NCBI GenBank assembly: GCA_016081115.2
Contig: CM071930.1
Coordinates: 47,529,335 to 47,593,334, forward strand
Length of the DNA: 64,000 nucleotides
Direction of reading: 5' to 3'
Origin: Rehmannia glutinosa
Taxonomy: Eukaryota; Streptophyta; Magnoliopsida; Lamiales; Orobanchaceae
Shown: positions 23,078 through 34,545 of the stretch, piece after piece
How the letters are laid out: every line of letters starts with the position of its first letter
Numbering within the stretch: position 1 is the first letter of the stretch
Translations under genes and position numbers: made by a program
The notes under the pieces: generated by a model
Told to the model about the DNA's origin: nothing
Database searches by the model: none
The model's input: only the letters and a program-made list of their open reading frames with translations

Positions 23078-23164
23078 TAGAAATTTAAGGCCAGTTTGTT
23101 TCATTTTCCATTGGTTTTTAATAGAAATTTAAGGCCAGTTTGTTTCATTTTCCATTGGTTTTTA
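23078..23164 (+). repeat. 44-bp tandem duplication
   Basis: Two nearly perfect copies of a 44-bp unit (TAGAAATTTAAGGCCAGTTT and following) lie just after the NLR pseudogene. Confidence 0.9.
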
Positions 23165-23315
23165 AAGTGTTTTAAATTTTTGTGGAAATTAGTAAAAATA
23201 GATTTACACGAGTTCTCACAAAAATATATTCGAGTTAAGATATAAGAGAGAAAAATGTGTTCTATCTGCAGATTTTCGAGTCCAAATCTCCTATTCCATA
23301 TTCGTAATTCAGTTA

Positions 23316-23808
23316 TGTTGGGGGCAAAAATGTTCTTTAATATTTAATATATAATTCAGTTTATATATTGGAATACTATTACTTTCCCAATTGGCTACAT
23401 ATGGAATAGCTCGGCCCAAAGAAGTCTAGGACTAGCCCACATGCCATTTTCTTCTACACGGTTCACAAGGCCCATCACCCAGGTATATAAAGGTCTCTCC
23501 TATTCATTTGTAATTGAAATCCTCATAATTCTCTCATAATAACTCTTAATCATTATTCAGTATTCAATAATTGTCTTACATTCTCTCTCAATCATTGTGT
23601 TGACTTGAACGTCGGAGGGACCTTCCTAGGGTAATCCCAGGGCCCGTCTAACATTTGCTTGTGTGCAGAAACGTTCTCAGTAGAATATTTCCAACTCCCG
23701 GAGAAGAAGATTTGGAGGAATTCCTGCTTGGGAATAAGAAGACTTAGACTTAACTTGGACTTATTCAGAAACCCTAACTTGGAGAGATCTGCCCTAAAAA
23801 AAGCATCA
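23316..23808 (+). repeat. 5' LTR of element T
   Basis: It starts TGTTGGGGGCAAAAATG and ends AAGCATCA. The TATA box is TATATAAAG at 23484-23492. It aligns with 54610-55081 over its whole length with many substitutions. Confidence 0.85.
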
Positions 23809-23811
23809 TTT

Positions 23812-23832
23812 TGAAGCCGTCTGTTGGAACCG
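23812..23832 (+). promoter_or_regulatory. Primer binding site of element T (degraded)
   Basis: TGAAGCCGTCTGTTGGAAC follows the 5' LTR. It is a decayed form of TGGCGCCGTCTGTGGGAAC, which is common in plant Gypsy elements. Confidence 0.6.
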
Positions 23833-23847
23833 CCAAAGCACACGAAG

Positions 23848-25160
23848 ATGCAGACCCAATCTCAAACATGTGAAGCCGGATCTCAAGCTGCTGGCCATGG
23901 AGTTAGAAATCAACAAGAAAAATGGCCGCCTGGAAGATAAGGGGCCAGCCCTCCTCCCCCAGGAAGATTGTTGCCCCCACCACCGTATGCAAGAGGGGCG
24001 CTGCCCTCTCCTCCCGGGGCAGCTCTGCCCACCGAATAAGTTCGCCTGACTCGGGAAGCCCTCCAAGTTCTGCTGGATGAAGCTACCCAGAATTCTCTAA
24101 GGCATCAAGCTGCGGGAGAGACCGACTTGGGCTTCGCCCGCCACTGAAGACCCTGATCTGGAAGGTTAGGGAGGATGAGATGAAGGACGCGATGAAAATC
24201 ATGAGGAGCCACCACTAGCTGAAGAGTCTCGAGCTGTACAACCTAGCCATGCCAACTCGAGGGGCCCCGCCTTGATGAAGAGAAGTCCACTAGCCCCTGC
24301 CATCCTAACTGAGCCACTACCTTTGAGAATCAAGACCTCAAATCTTCCGAAGTATGATGGAACTAGAGATCCCCAGGAATACTTTGATAAATTCTACGCA
24401 AAGGCAGATCTCTATGACATGATGGACATTTCCTACTGCAAGGTGTTCGGCACCACCTTGACAAAGTGAGCACTGACTTGGTTCAAACAGCTCCCGATAG
24501 GATGAATCTCCGGGATAAACAAACTTACTGAAGCCTTTATGCAACAATTCTCCATCAATAGAAAGTGCCCCAAGACCATTGCTCACCTCTTCCAGGTGAC
24601 ACAGAAGGAAAGAGAGATGTTGCGGGAGTTTATGAGGCGGTTTGTAGAAGCCGTCAATGAAGTTGCCAACGTCCAGCATGAGACTTTGTCCGAAATATTG
24701 CAGCAGAATCTTCACAAGGGACATCTAAAAGAATCCTTGGCTGGAACATCCCTCTAACCTAAAGAAGTTGTTAAGTCGAGCAGAGAAGTACATCCGAGAG
24801 GAGGAGTCCACCAAACCTGAGCCCAGTACCAAGCGCAAGTACAAGGAAGACGACAAGAATCAATCTCGGAAGGGTCCAAATGAAGGAGAACGGGACAAAA
24901 TTTACCCCTTTGATCGCACCGATGGCAGAAGTACTGATAGCTGCCTAGAAGAAGGGCATCATTGATCCGCCTCAGCCACTAAAGAACAATCCCACACGAG
25001 CACGCTCCAATTTGTATTGATGTTATCATAGGGATATGGGGCACATTACAGAAGATTGTTTCATTCCGAAGAGGGAAATTGAGCGACTCATTCAAAAGGG
25101 CTACCTAAAGGACTATGTGGATCATAATAAGTTTCACCAAAACCTAAGGCCACATGAAGA
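23848..25160 (+). pseudogene. Gypsy gag of element T
   Basis: This is the nucleocapsid gene of a Tat-type Gypsy element. A Pro-rich N-terminus is followed at 24272-24469 by RIKTSNLPKYDGTRDPQEYF. Retrotransposon-gag core words follow (ALTWFKQLPIG, then SINRKCPKTIAHLFQVTQKE and FMRRFVEAVNEVANV) at 24470-24757. LLSRAEKYIREEE is at 24768. A Tat-type knuckle HRDMGHITEDCF follows at about 25023-25060, and then REIERLIQKGYLKDYV. Stops and frame changes occur about every 200-400 bases, so no full protein is made. The family is secure. Confidence 0.82.
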
Positions 25161-25199
25161 AGAACCCCAGTAGGATCATCGCTACACTGATCCTCGTAG

Positions 25200-25870
25200 A
25201 GAGGAAAAATGTGATACACATGTAGCCAGAGTCATTAATGTGATCTTCGGAAGACCAAAAACAAAAGATGCCAGGAGCGCTATTCGGGATGTAGTAAGGA
25301 ACAAAAGGGATGCCCTAAAGAAGCCCATTTAACGAAAGAATTGCGGAATCACAGCAAGCTAAAGCATGCTCATCAATTTTGGCACTCAAGACTACATCTC
25401 AGAAACCCAGGTCCACCCAAATGCCATCAAGATATCTAAATGCATGGTGAAGATTAACCCAAAGACATGTCGTCGTCCCAATTTCAAAGACTTCGATTTA
25501 CTTTACCAGGAAAGTGGTCAAGTCCACGGATGAGATCAACCTACCACTCACATTGGGGATGGACTCCCCTCATAGAGTTACGAAGATGGTCCATTTTCTC
25601 ATTCTAGATGCTTCCTCTCTGTACAACATGATATTGGGAAGGTCCAGTCTGAACCAGTTCCGAGCTAGTCCGTCCACAGTTTATCTCAAGCTGAAATTAT
25701 CCACAAAGTCCAGAGAGGAAAAACCATTGGAGATATCAATATCTCTCGGGAATATTATGTTGCCACATTGAAGATGAGAAAGCTCCCTCGACCAGACAAA
25801 GAGAGCACCACACAGCTATATGAGCCACAGATCTCGCGAGCTCCCCCAGACACCAGTTCTCCCCTATTCT
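25200..25870 (+). pseudogene. Aspartic protease region of element T
   Basis: This is the remnant of the polyprotein-processing protease. VINVIFGRPKTKDARSAIRD (about 25232) is the linker typical of Tat elements. At 25514-25771 an open frame has INLPLTLGMDSPHR, FLILDASSLYNMILGRSSLN and VYLKLKLST, the C-terminal half of a plant Gypsy retropepsin. The active-site D[ST]G is not visible, because the preceding segment is frameshifted. Where reverse transcriptase should follow, the sequence turns non-coding at about 25870. Confidence 0.72.
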
Positions 25871-26059
25871 CCACCACTTTAGTATTGTTATTTATTTTTT
25901 AGTTCATTTCCGCCAAGACGTTAAAAAATTTTATTTCTATTTTAGTTTATTTCCGCTTGATGGGTGTAAAATATTATCGCCAATGAATTATAAATAAATT
26001 ACTTTCACGTTTCTGCTAAGATTTCTTGCATGCAGTTAATTGCCAAACATTACTGCGAT
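25871..26059 (+). other. Non-coding gap of element T after protease
   Basis: This AT-rich sequence has TTTAGTTCATTTCCGC repeated once in slightly changed form. There is no coding content. It replaces the entire RT/RNase H/integrase region. Confidence 0.55.
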
Positions 26060-26378
26060 CGATGATCATTCGGGCCCTCTCCTCAGTAAACTTTCTCCGG
26101 TGCTCTCGGAAGGGAGGCGCCTCCTCATAGTGGTCCTTATAAATAAATCTCCTGCGTCTTTCCTATAGGGGAGAGGCCTGCTCATAAGGTTCCTCATAAA
26201 TAAACCTCCTCATGCGCTCCCGAAGGGGAGGGGCCTCCCCACAGGGGTCCTCGTAAATAAATCTCCCCCAGCGCTCCTGGAGAAGAGGGGCCTCCTTATG
26301 GGGGTTTTCGTAAATAAAGCTCATCCAACACTTCTAGATGGGGGGCCCTTCTCACAGGGATCCTTGTAAATAAACCTA
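26060..26378 (-). repeat. 57-bp tandem repeats of element T, left part
   Basis: About five to six diverged copies of a 57-bp unit are present, marked by CCTCGTAAATAAACCTC and GAGGGGCCTCC. On the minus strand each unit encodes 19 residues close to RFIYEDPREEAPPLxEHRM. Only two stops occur in this part. The array is cut by element B at 26379 and continues at 50365. Confidence 0.8.
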
Positions 26379-28204
26379 TGATAAGTGTAAAATGTACGCG
26401 CATTTAGTGGCTTGTTTTGGTACATATTTGATACATTTGCATGAATATTTAGTGTGTTTTAGTTGGTTTCCTTTGTTGGGCATCATACTGCCTATTCTTG
26501 TATATTTTTACAGGAAATAGAGCTTTTATGAGAAGATATCAGTAGAACGGCCCGGACAAGAATTCCGAATGCCAAGAGATGATCAAATATGAAAAGAAAA
26601 TGACAAAAAACAAAATACACGGTCTGCTCGTGTACTGATACATGATCGTGAATTATGTCTCCATGTTATTTTACACGTTTGTGCGACTTGTTTGAGGGAA
26701 TAATTTCAGAGACATAATACACGACCCACCCGTGTAAAAGTACATGTCCGTGTAACTTGATTCAGACAAAAACAGAGAGCAAAACAATATACACGACCAG
26801 GTCCTATAATAATACACGACCTTGTACTATGTCTGCGGCTGATTCTGTTTCCTAATTTCATCATGACTCTACCAGAGATCTCTCAAAGCATATATAAAAG
26901 GAAGACCAAGCCCTAAAGCTGGACAACATCATTACACACAAAATTTTACACACTTCTAGGGCAAGATACATAACACAACGAAAAACAACACAAGACCTTT
27001 CGCATCTACGCAGGCATAAGTGTTCAAGATTGTGAAGAAGGATCCATCCTTATAAGAAGGGTTCGATCATCATAGTTTAGAGCTTTTGTTCTGTACTTAA
27101 TTCGATGTTAAACTATTTGTTTTCAAGTTTGTCTATGAATTTGTTTTAAAATATGTTATTAGGCTAAATTTCTTGATCCCAGGACATGATCAAAACTGTG
27201 GATTCATGTTAATTCTACTTTGATTATTTCTTCTTAATTGGTTTCTTGTTTTCTATTTATGAATTCCAGTGCTTGTTTCTTGTAGATTATCTGGCCAATA
27301 ACTTACATGTCTTATTTGTTAGTTTAAGATTTGAGAGATGAGATCTAACTTACAAAAATGAATTCATAACATAAACAAGGATTGAGTCGGGAGACCTATA
27401 AAAGTTTGTGGCGGTTTACTTCAATTCTAAGAGCTTTTGGCGGTTTACCTACAATTCTTATTAATCAACAGTTTGTTTGAAGTCGATAGAGTTGTTAATT
27501 TGTCTGGTCGGGCTAGCCCGGTGCTAGCCCATCGGGCCAAGTGGAAAATTCCAGTCAGGCTGGGCTGGCCCAAAATTTCTTCGGGTCGCTATGCTGGCCC
27601 AAAATTTCTTCGGGTCGCTATTTTGGGGAGCCCACCCAAGCCACATTTGAAAAATACACTTAATTTGCTTCGGGCCAATCAGGTCCGGTTGCGCCAGCCT
27701 ATTGTTTTGGGCCTAATGGGCCGAGCTAAATAGGTTCGGCTCTTTTCGGGCTAGCAAAATCACAGCCCAGCCCGACCCTATTGTCGGGCCGATCGGGCTA
27801 GCCCTTCAGGCCATGCTTTTTTTGACAACTCTAGCAGTCGAGAGAGGGAATAAACTACTTTAGGAATTGAAGCCATAGATACATAGAAACTGGTTTTGAT
27901 GAAACATTAATTGGAATTAATATTGATGAAGAATGTTGAGATTATGTTCCTAGGATTGCTTTTTGTAATTGTTTAAAATCTTGTGAAGTTCGTGTTTTTA
28001 TAACAATTAGATATTTTAGTTGATAATTTAGGATTAGTTTAGATAACAATTTTTTGATTTCCGATCGCTTCAATAAAATTGAAGAACAAGATTTATTATA
28101 CTTTATGTGTTTTGTATTCAATCCTTGAGGAATACGACATTGCTCGCTGATATCTGCTAGATGCACTGTATACTTGGAGTTTAGTGAAAAGATTTTCACG
28201 ATCA
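26379..28204 (+). repeat. 5' LTR of element B, carrying a MITE
   Basis: It starts TGATAAGTGTAAAATG and ends TTTTCACGATCA. The TATA box is TATATAAAAG at 26891-26900. Palindrome words of the ACACG...CGTGT type lie at about 26615-26830. It is about 360 bp longer than the 3' LTR because of the insertion at 27487-27833. Confidence 0.87.
27487..27833. mobile_element. hAT-type MITE in the 5' LTR of B
   Basis: This 347-bp element has short inverted ends TAGAGTTGT...ACAACTCTA. It is flanked by GAAGTCGA (27479-27486) and GCAGTCGA (27834-27841), an 8-bp duplication with one mismatch. The interior is rich in GGGCTAGCCC and GGCCCAAAA inverted words. It is absent from the 3' LTR, so it arrived after B. 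There is no coding capacity. Confidence 0.82.
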
Positions 28205-28210
28205 AGTTTT

Positions 28211-28228
28211 TGGCGCCGTTGTAGGGGA
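28211..28228 (+). promoter_or_regulatory. Primer binding site of element B
   Basis: TGGCGCCGTTGTAGGGGA is complementary to the 3' end of tRNA-Asp apart from two bases. It lies six bases after the 5' LTR. Confidence 0.88.
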
Positions 28229-28337
28229 TTGAATGATTCTACATAAATATAGTAATAAGTTGGTCAATCTTAATTGAAGCATTATTTTTATTTTTGTCTT
28301 GATATTTAACATTATTTTTGTTGAGCGCAGATAGTGC

Positions 28338-29780
28338 ATGATCACGCGTTTCCGATCAGTTAAACCGATACCTATTGACTTAGAGATTGAAAAAACAATA
28401 AAACAATTAAGGAAATGGTCGAAAGCGATGGAAGAGGGAAACTGTAGGAATGGTGTGAACAACAGAAACAACAAGGAGCGTCAGTTGGCAGCACCAAGTG
28501 CTAATGGACAAAATCTGATAGAGGAGAGGCCTGTGCGAATGGTCATGAGGGATTACTTCCAACCGGAAGTTAATCAGAGATATGAGGGAGTGGCCCATCT
28601 GCCAATCAATGCAAACAACTTTGAATTGAACCAGCGTTGATCTAGATGGTGTCACAAAACCAGTTTTGGGGAGAGCCTTACAGAATCCGAATGCGCATAT
28701 GGCACAATTTGTAGAAATTTGTACAATGAAGATGAATGGTGTTTATGAGGATATCATTTGATTCCGCCTTTTCGCATTCTCTCTACGCGATAAGGCTAAG
28801 GGATGGTTATCTTCATTGACACCACCCGCTGCGGATTTGGGCAGAACTAAGTTTGAAATTTCTCGCTAAGTACTACCCCCAAGTAAGACACTGTAATTGA
28901 AATGCGAGATCGCTTAGTTTTGGCAGTTTGATGGAGAGTCGTTGTATGAGGCATGGGACAGATTCACGGAATTACTAAGAAAGTGCCCTCAACACGGATA
29001 TCCAGATTATCAACAGGTACAAAATTTCTATAATGGTTTGAGTGGAAACACAAGAACTATTATAGATGTTGTATCTGGGGGTGCACTGATAGGGAAATAT
29101 CCGGATGAGGCACTAGAATTACTTGAGGAGATGGCAAATAATAGTTACCAATGGCCATCCGAGAGATCCAATGCCGAATGAGTGGTAGAGGTTCGGGATG
29201 AGGATAAGTTGCCATGCTAACCGAGCAAGTGTCCATGCTAAATATGAAATTGAACGTAATCCATCAAGTGACTCTGAGTGAACCCGCAGTTGTTGAAGAA
29301 TAAGCAAATTTTGTGGGACAACAAAACTTCAACAACAACTATGAAATAATCAGGCACCTACACATTATCATCCGGGGCTGCGAAAACCACGAGAACTTTT
29401 CTTATGCTAATAATATAAACGTTTTGCAGCCACCACTAGGTTTTAATGTGGAAAATCAAGGTAGGGCGGAGCTGAGTGAAAAGAAATTATATGTAGAGGA
29501 GATGTTAGCCTCATTTATTGGAGAGGCAAGATCTAGACTACAAAAAGATGAGGCTAAGATTATTAAAATAGAGGAACATGGTGCTCAACTAAACACGAAC
29601 GTCAATGCAAGGTTGAAATATTTGGAGACGCAAGTGGCCCAAATCGCTACAGCAGTGGGAGGCCAACATCAAAAGGCAAATTCTCAAGCGATACGGAACT
29701 TAACCCGCGGGAACAATGCAATGCCATTCATCTGAGGAGTGGTGCAGAATACGAAGGCCCAGAGACAATAACCGATGCAT
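28338..29780 (+). pseudogene. Athila gag of element B
   Basis: The ATG at 28338 opens ITRFRSVKPIPIDLEIEK, the usual Athila gag start. EGVAHLPINANNFELN is at about 28583. The retrotransposon-gag core follows in shifted frames. YEAWDRFTELLRKCPQHGYP, NGLSGNTRTIIDVVSGGAL and PDEALELLEEMANNSYQWP are in the open piece 28942-29181. The C-terminal part (29313-29735) has LRNHENFSYANN-like words, a coiled coil, and ends near AMPFI. No zinc knuckle or protease follows. After the gag end the sequence jumps to GGCTGAAGACGT (29812), the usual end of Athila pol. Multiple frameshifts are present. Confidence 0.82.
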
Positions 29781-30424
29781 TTTAGAGAAAGTAGTAAGAG
29801 AATCAGGCATATGGCTGAAGACGTAACTTAGCGCTTTTGGGAGGCAACCCAAAATTTTAATCGCCTTTGTTCACTTAATTTGATTTTCACTAACTTAATT
29901 TTTAGTTTTTTTGTGAGTTGTTGTGTAGGAGGTGTTAGGACATACTTTGGATTTTTTTGAAAATAATTTCTTACGAACCGTGTAAAAATACACGACCATG
30001 TGAATTGCAAAACAGAGATAGAATACACATATGGCCTGTATAATAATACATGGTCGTGTATTTTGTTTGACAGAGAACAGACGCACAGACGAAGAAAACA
30101 CGGGCCACCCATGTATACATACACGCCCGTGTGCTGCCAGGGGTCCGAATTTCTTCCCTTTTTAACTCCCAAACACTCCAAATTTATCCCTCTTCTTAAT
30201 CTCTAAACCTTACGTCCATAATTTCTTCTACAAATACACCCTTCCCACTTCAAAATTCTTCAATCATAACTTCAAATCTTCAAGCAATAGTTTATATACT
30301 TCTCCTTCTCAAGAAATTCACCACAAATTTCTTCCAATTCTCCATCTTCACTTCTTCTTCTTCAAGTTTGGAGGAGGGATTTTCAAAAATTTTCAAATTT
30401 TTACAAAGGTTAACTCTCAACTTC
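29781..30424 (+). promoter_or_regulatory. Spacer and leader before the accessory ORF of B
   Basis: It opens with the end-of-pol motif at 29812-29850 (GGGAGGCAACCC). A cluster of CACG/CGTG palindromic words follows at 29975-30135, like that in the LTR. Then come a pyrimidine-rich leader and AAGTTTGGAGGAGGGATTTT (30365), and the ATG at 30425. The likeness to the LTR U3 suggests an internal promoter (inference). Confidence 0.45.
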
Positions 30425-31409
30425 ATGGCTTCAATAGGAAGAGATGGTGGTTCTAGGATAAATATTAGAAAAAGAAGAGAGCTAACTCTGGAACCCGAGT
30501 TGGAGTATGAGATGTACCAACCAGAATTCTCTAACGTCATTCTTACGGATGAGACTCATCGAGCCCGTTGGGAGATATTCTTTATCAATGACTGAGTTTC
30601 GATAAGCTATCCCGATGAACATTGCCTCACTACTTTAGGATTGTTAAATGATTTTCGTGCTTTATGCGGGCGAATTAATTGGGATGTGTTGTTGAATGGC
30701 AATTGGCCAACTTATGTGGTATTGACTCTTAAATTTTTAGTAGCTTTGAGTTGGTTATTAAAAAAAGAAATTTGATGGGGGTGAGGTTTAGAATGACGAA
30801 CGAGCCGAGGGAACTTTCAATAGATGAATTAAATGTGATATATCAAACGCCGGTGTATGGGGTAGAGGAGCATGAGGAGTTTGATATGCTTGGTTTTTGG
30901 AAAAAACATCAGAGCGTAGAATTTATACATCGGGTACCTCGAAAGATTCAAGTCCGATATGTGCAGCAGACATTTATGCGAAAATGGTGTTTGCTAGAGA
31001 GGATAGTAAGGGAGTGATTCGTACAGATGAGATGTTTATCTTATGGTATATGGCCTAGGGAAATGAGGTGGTTCCCAATGTTGGGCATTCATCACTCGCC
31101 AGTTTGATAGGGTCAAATCAGCAGAATGGGGGGATTTGTATTAGAGGGTGGATCATACCCATTGCCGGGCACTATAATGTTAATTTTAACATGTATGCAA
31201 ATATGGGAGATAGGAGAAAAATTAATTTAATAGTCTTGTCCGCCATGAAGATGATTCGGTTTGATGGGCGCGATTATTGGCTTCTTCTTGCGGATAGGAC
31301 TAAACTTAAACTCTGGAATCCGGATGCTACCTCAATTCGCGATAAGGGTAATTGGCTTATGAGGGGAGAACAAGTTACTGCCACACAAGGAGTTAAGGCC
31401 GGGAATGAG
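30425..31409 (+). pseudogene. Athila accessory ORF of B, 5' part
   Basis: This is the accessory (env-position) ORF found after pol in Athila elements; its role is unproven. The ATG at 30425 gives MASIGRDGGSRINIRKRREL. A first core follows (DFRALCGRINWDVLLNGNWP), then the segment at 30751-31017 (GVRFRMTNEPRELSIDELN), and the open piece 31068-31412 (GGICIRGWIIPIAGHYNVN, SAMKMIRFDGRDYWLLLADR). It belongs to the putative plant transposon protein family. Several stops occur. Element C is inserted at 31410, and the last part lies at 47152-47432. Confidence 0.78.
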
Positions 31410-32956
31410 TGATGTGTGTAAAATATACCTGCATTTTGGGGCAAAAAATGATATATAATTAATGCATTTGCACGCGTATTTACTATGTTTTTACTTGGTT
31501 TCCTTAAAAGGACATGATATGGCGTATTCTTGTAATTCTTGCAGGAAATGGAACTTAAAATGAAGAAATATCAGTTGGGATGCCCGGATAAGATTGCCAA
31601 ATGCAAAGAGAAGATCAAAATGACAGAAAAAATGGACAAAAACACTTCACACGGCCGGACCGTGTAGTGTCACACAGCCGTGTGGAGTACCAATGTGAAA
31701 ATCACACGGTTGTGTGAAGAAGGGAAGAAAACAGTGGACGAAGCAGGTCCACACGGTCGGACCATGTGAGGTCACACGGCCGTGTGGAACTGGGAAGCAA
31801 CCGCACCAGCCACCCGTGCAAGTTCACACGCCCATGCAACCAAGGCATGAGCCTAGCACCACATGCCCATGTGGTCCCACACGGCCTGACCGTGTGGGAG
31901 TCTGTTTTGACGCGTTTTTCAGTGTTTGCTTCCCGTTCTAACTCTACAAGTGATCTCTCCAAGCATCTATAAAAGAGGACCAAGTCTTGCACGAAAATAC
32001 ATCATTCCATACAACAAAAACACATCAAATAACACAGGAACGAAGGAATCGGGGATCTTCTGAGCAAAGAAGGCTAGGTCGCGAAGAACACCACAAGGCT
32101 TTCGCATCTAGGGAGCACAAGAGCTTTGAGGGCTTGGAAGGGGAATCCATCCTAACAAGAAGGGATTTTCTTTCTATTTCTAAGAACTCTTGTCTATGCT
32201 TATATGATGTCATAATATTGATTCGGATTTGTCTATGAGTTTGTAATCAATGTTTGGCATATTTTTCGGATCTTAGGGGTATAATCGAAACTGTAGATGT
32301 TTATTAAATATGATACTTATTTTCTTAATTAATTCATGCGTTCTATTTTATGAATTCGAGTGCTTATTTATAATTGCTTTTTATTTGGCCAATAATTTGT
32401 ATTTCATATTTGTTAGAACAAAATTTCAGACGATGAGTTCTAACAAAGACGGAAATCAAATTCAGACATGAAACATGTGTGACAGACTTGTTTGTGGGGA
32501 GTCATTCAATTCGCAAATCTTTTTGGAGTTAATAAAAATTGTAACGATCCGGGAGGACTACAATTGTTATTAATCAACTGTGTACGCACCACCTGGACGT
32601 GGGAGTAGATGAATTTAGGAATTGAATTCATAGAATTGCATGAATTGGTTTTTACAACTTTATTCACATTTAATATTGAAGAAGCATGTTGAGATTATGT
32701 GCCTAAGGTTGCTCCTAAAGATATTGAAAATACTTGTGGTGTTCGAAAATTTGTTTTTATTTTCTTTCTTTATATTCGATTTTTAGTTAGTTAAAATATT
32801 CAATTTTCGGTCGCTTCAATAAAATTGGAATATGATGTTATTATAGCCTAAGTGTTTCGAGATTCAATCTCTGAGGAATACAATCTTGCTTGCCATTATT
32901 CTATAAATTACACTGTACACTTGTAGTTGTATGAACCAAAATATTTTTGGCGAACA
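31410..32956 (+). repeat. 5' LTR of element C
   Basis: It starts TGATGTGTGTAAAATATAC and ends TTTTTGGCGAACA. The TATA box is CTATAAAAG at 31967-31975. CACACGG/CCGTGTG words crowd 31650-31900, upstream of the TATA box. Confidence 0.92.
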
Positions 32957-32962
32957 AGTTTT

Positions 32963-32980
32963 TGGCACCGTTGCCGGGGA
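32963..32980 (+). promoter_or_regulatory. Primer binding site of element C
   Basis: TGGCACCGTTGCCGGGGA matches the tRNA-Asp site with one mismatch, shortly after the 5' LTR. Confidence 0.9.
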
Positions 32981-33134
32981 TTGATTAGATTCTACTTAGA
33001 TATAGTAATAAGCAGTTCAATATTAATTGAAGCATCTTTTTCTATTTTTTTCAAAATTTTTGAAAGTAATTTTGAAATTATTTGCTATTTTATTCTTCGG
33101 TTTTAAAATTATTTGTGTTTAGTGCAGATAGTGC

Positions 33135-34545
33135 ATGATCACGCATTCTAGATCAACCCAGCCAATTCCCATTTATTTGGAAATCGAAAAGATAACTAAA
33201 CAACTAAAGAAAAGATCCAAAGCAATGGGGGATGGGACTAATCCGAACATAGTGGAAAATAGAAATAATGAGGAGCGCCCACCAGGGGCGACATCCAGGA
33301 AGGAATTGTGGAAAGGCCCGCGAGAAGGGCAGTTACGGACTACTTTCGGCCGAGGTAAGCCAAACTTATGAGGGTGTGGCCCTTCTTCCGATCAATGCAA
33401 ACAATTTTGAACTAAAACCGGCATTGATCCAGATGGTGTTATAAAACCAGTTTGGGGGTAGAGCCGTTGAGTATCCAAACGCGCATCTGGCGCACTTTCT
33501 AGAAATTTGCGATACTGTTAAGATGAATGGTGTTTCTGAGGATATCATTCGATGCCGCCTATTCGCATTCTCTCTGCACGATAAGGCTAAGGGATGGTTA
33601 TGCTATTTAACACCACCAGCCCAAATTGGGCAGAACTAAGTCAGTGGTTTCTAGCCAAATACTTCCCCCTAGTAAAACGCTGCAACTAAAATCTGAGATC
33701 GCCCAGTTTAGGTAATTAGATGCTGAGCTGCTATATGAAGCATGAGATAGATTTCGGGAATTGCTAAGGAAGTTCCCTCAACACGGATATCCCGACAGGT
33801 TCAGTAATTCTATAATAGTTTGAGTGGCAACACAAGAACAATTATAGATGCTGCATCTGGAGGTGCACTACTAGAGAAATATCCTGAGGAGGCACTAGAA
33901 TTATTAGAGGATATGGCGAACAACTTTTACCAATGGCCATTCGAGAGGTCAACTGCCCGACGAATGCAGAAGTTCAGGATGAGAAGGTCGCCATGCTCAC
34001 AGAACAAGTATCCGTTCTGAATATGAAACTGGACGCGATGCAGCAAATGACTCCAAGAGATCCTGCTGTTGTTGAGGAGGAAGCAAACTTTGTGGGCCAA
34101 CAAAGAAACTTCAACAATAATTACAGAAATAATCAGATACCCAACTACTATCATCCACGGTTGCGAAACCATGAAAATTTCTCTTATGCTAACAGTAAAA
34201 ATGTTTTGCAGCCACCACAGGGGTATAACGTGGGTGATCAAGGCAGAGCGGGGTCCAATGAAAAGAAAGCATCTGTTGAAGAGATGTTATCCTCGTTTAT
34301 CAGAGAGACAAGGGCAAGATTGAACAAAGATGAAGCCAAGATAGACAGGATAGAAGAACATGTCACTCAAACACGAATGTAAACGCAAGACTGAAATCTC
34401 TGGAAACACAAGTAGCTCAGATCACAACTGTTGTGGGAGGCCAACATCAAAAAGGCAAATTCCCAAGCGATACTGAGCTAAATCCACAGGAGCAATGCAA
34501 CACCATTCGTTTGATGGATGGCATTGAGGGTTCAGAGGTTTCGAA
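33135..34545 (+). pseudogene. Athila gag of element C
   Basis: The ATG at 33135 gives ITHSRSTQPIPIYLEIEKIT, the Athila gag start. GVALLPINANNFELKPAL is near 33370. The core is frameshifted between 33400 and 33800. SGNTRTIIDAASGGALLEKY and PEEALELLEDMANNFYQWP follow (33820-33950). The long C-terminal piece at 33933-34382 has RNNQIPNYYHPRLRNHENFS and a coiled coil (EEMLSSFIRETRARLNKDEA). It ends near 34545 with no knuckle and no protease. At 34582 the text joins the end-of-pol motif GGCTGAAGACGTTAA. Stops and frame changes make it non-functional. Confidence 0.83.

Noticed and set aside
28211..28228. tRNA-like matches at LTR edges as tRNA genes
   Set aside because: Only the 3' end complement of the tRNA is present. 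These are primer binding sites.
31702..31992. ORFs on both strands through the CACACGG words as coding sequence
   Set aside because: They arise from the palindromic repeats in the LTR of C and reappear in altered form at 38274-38655.
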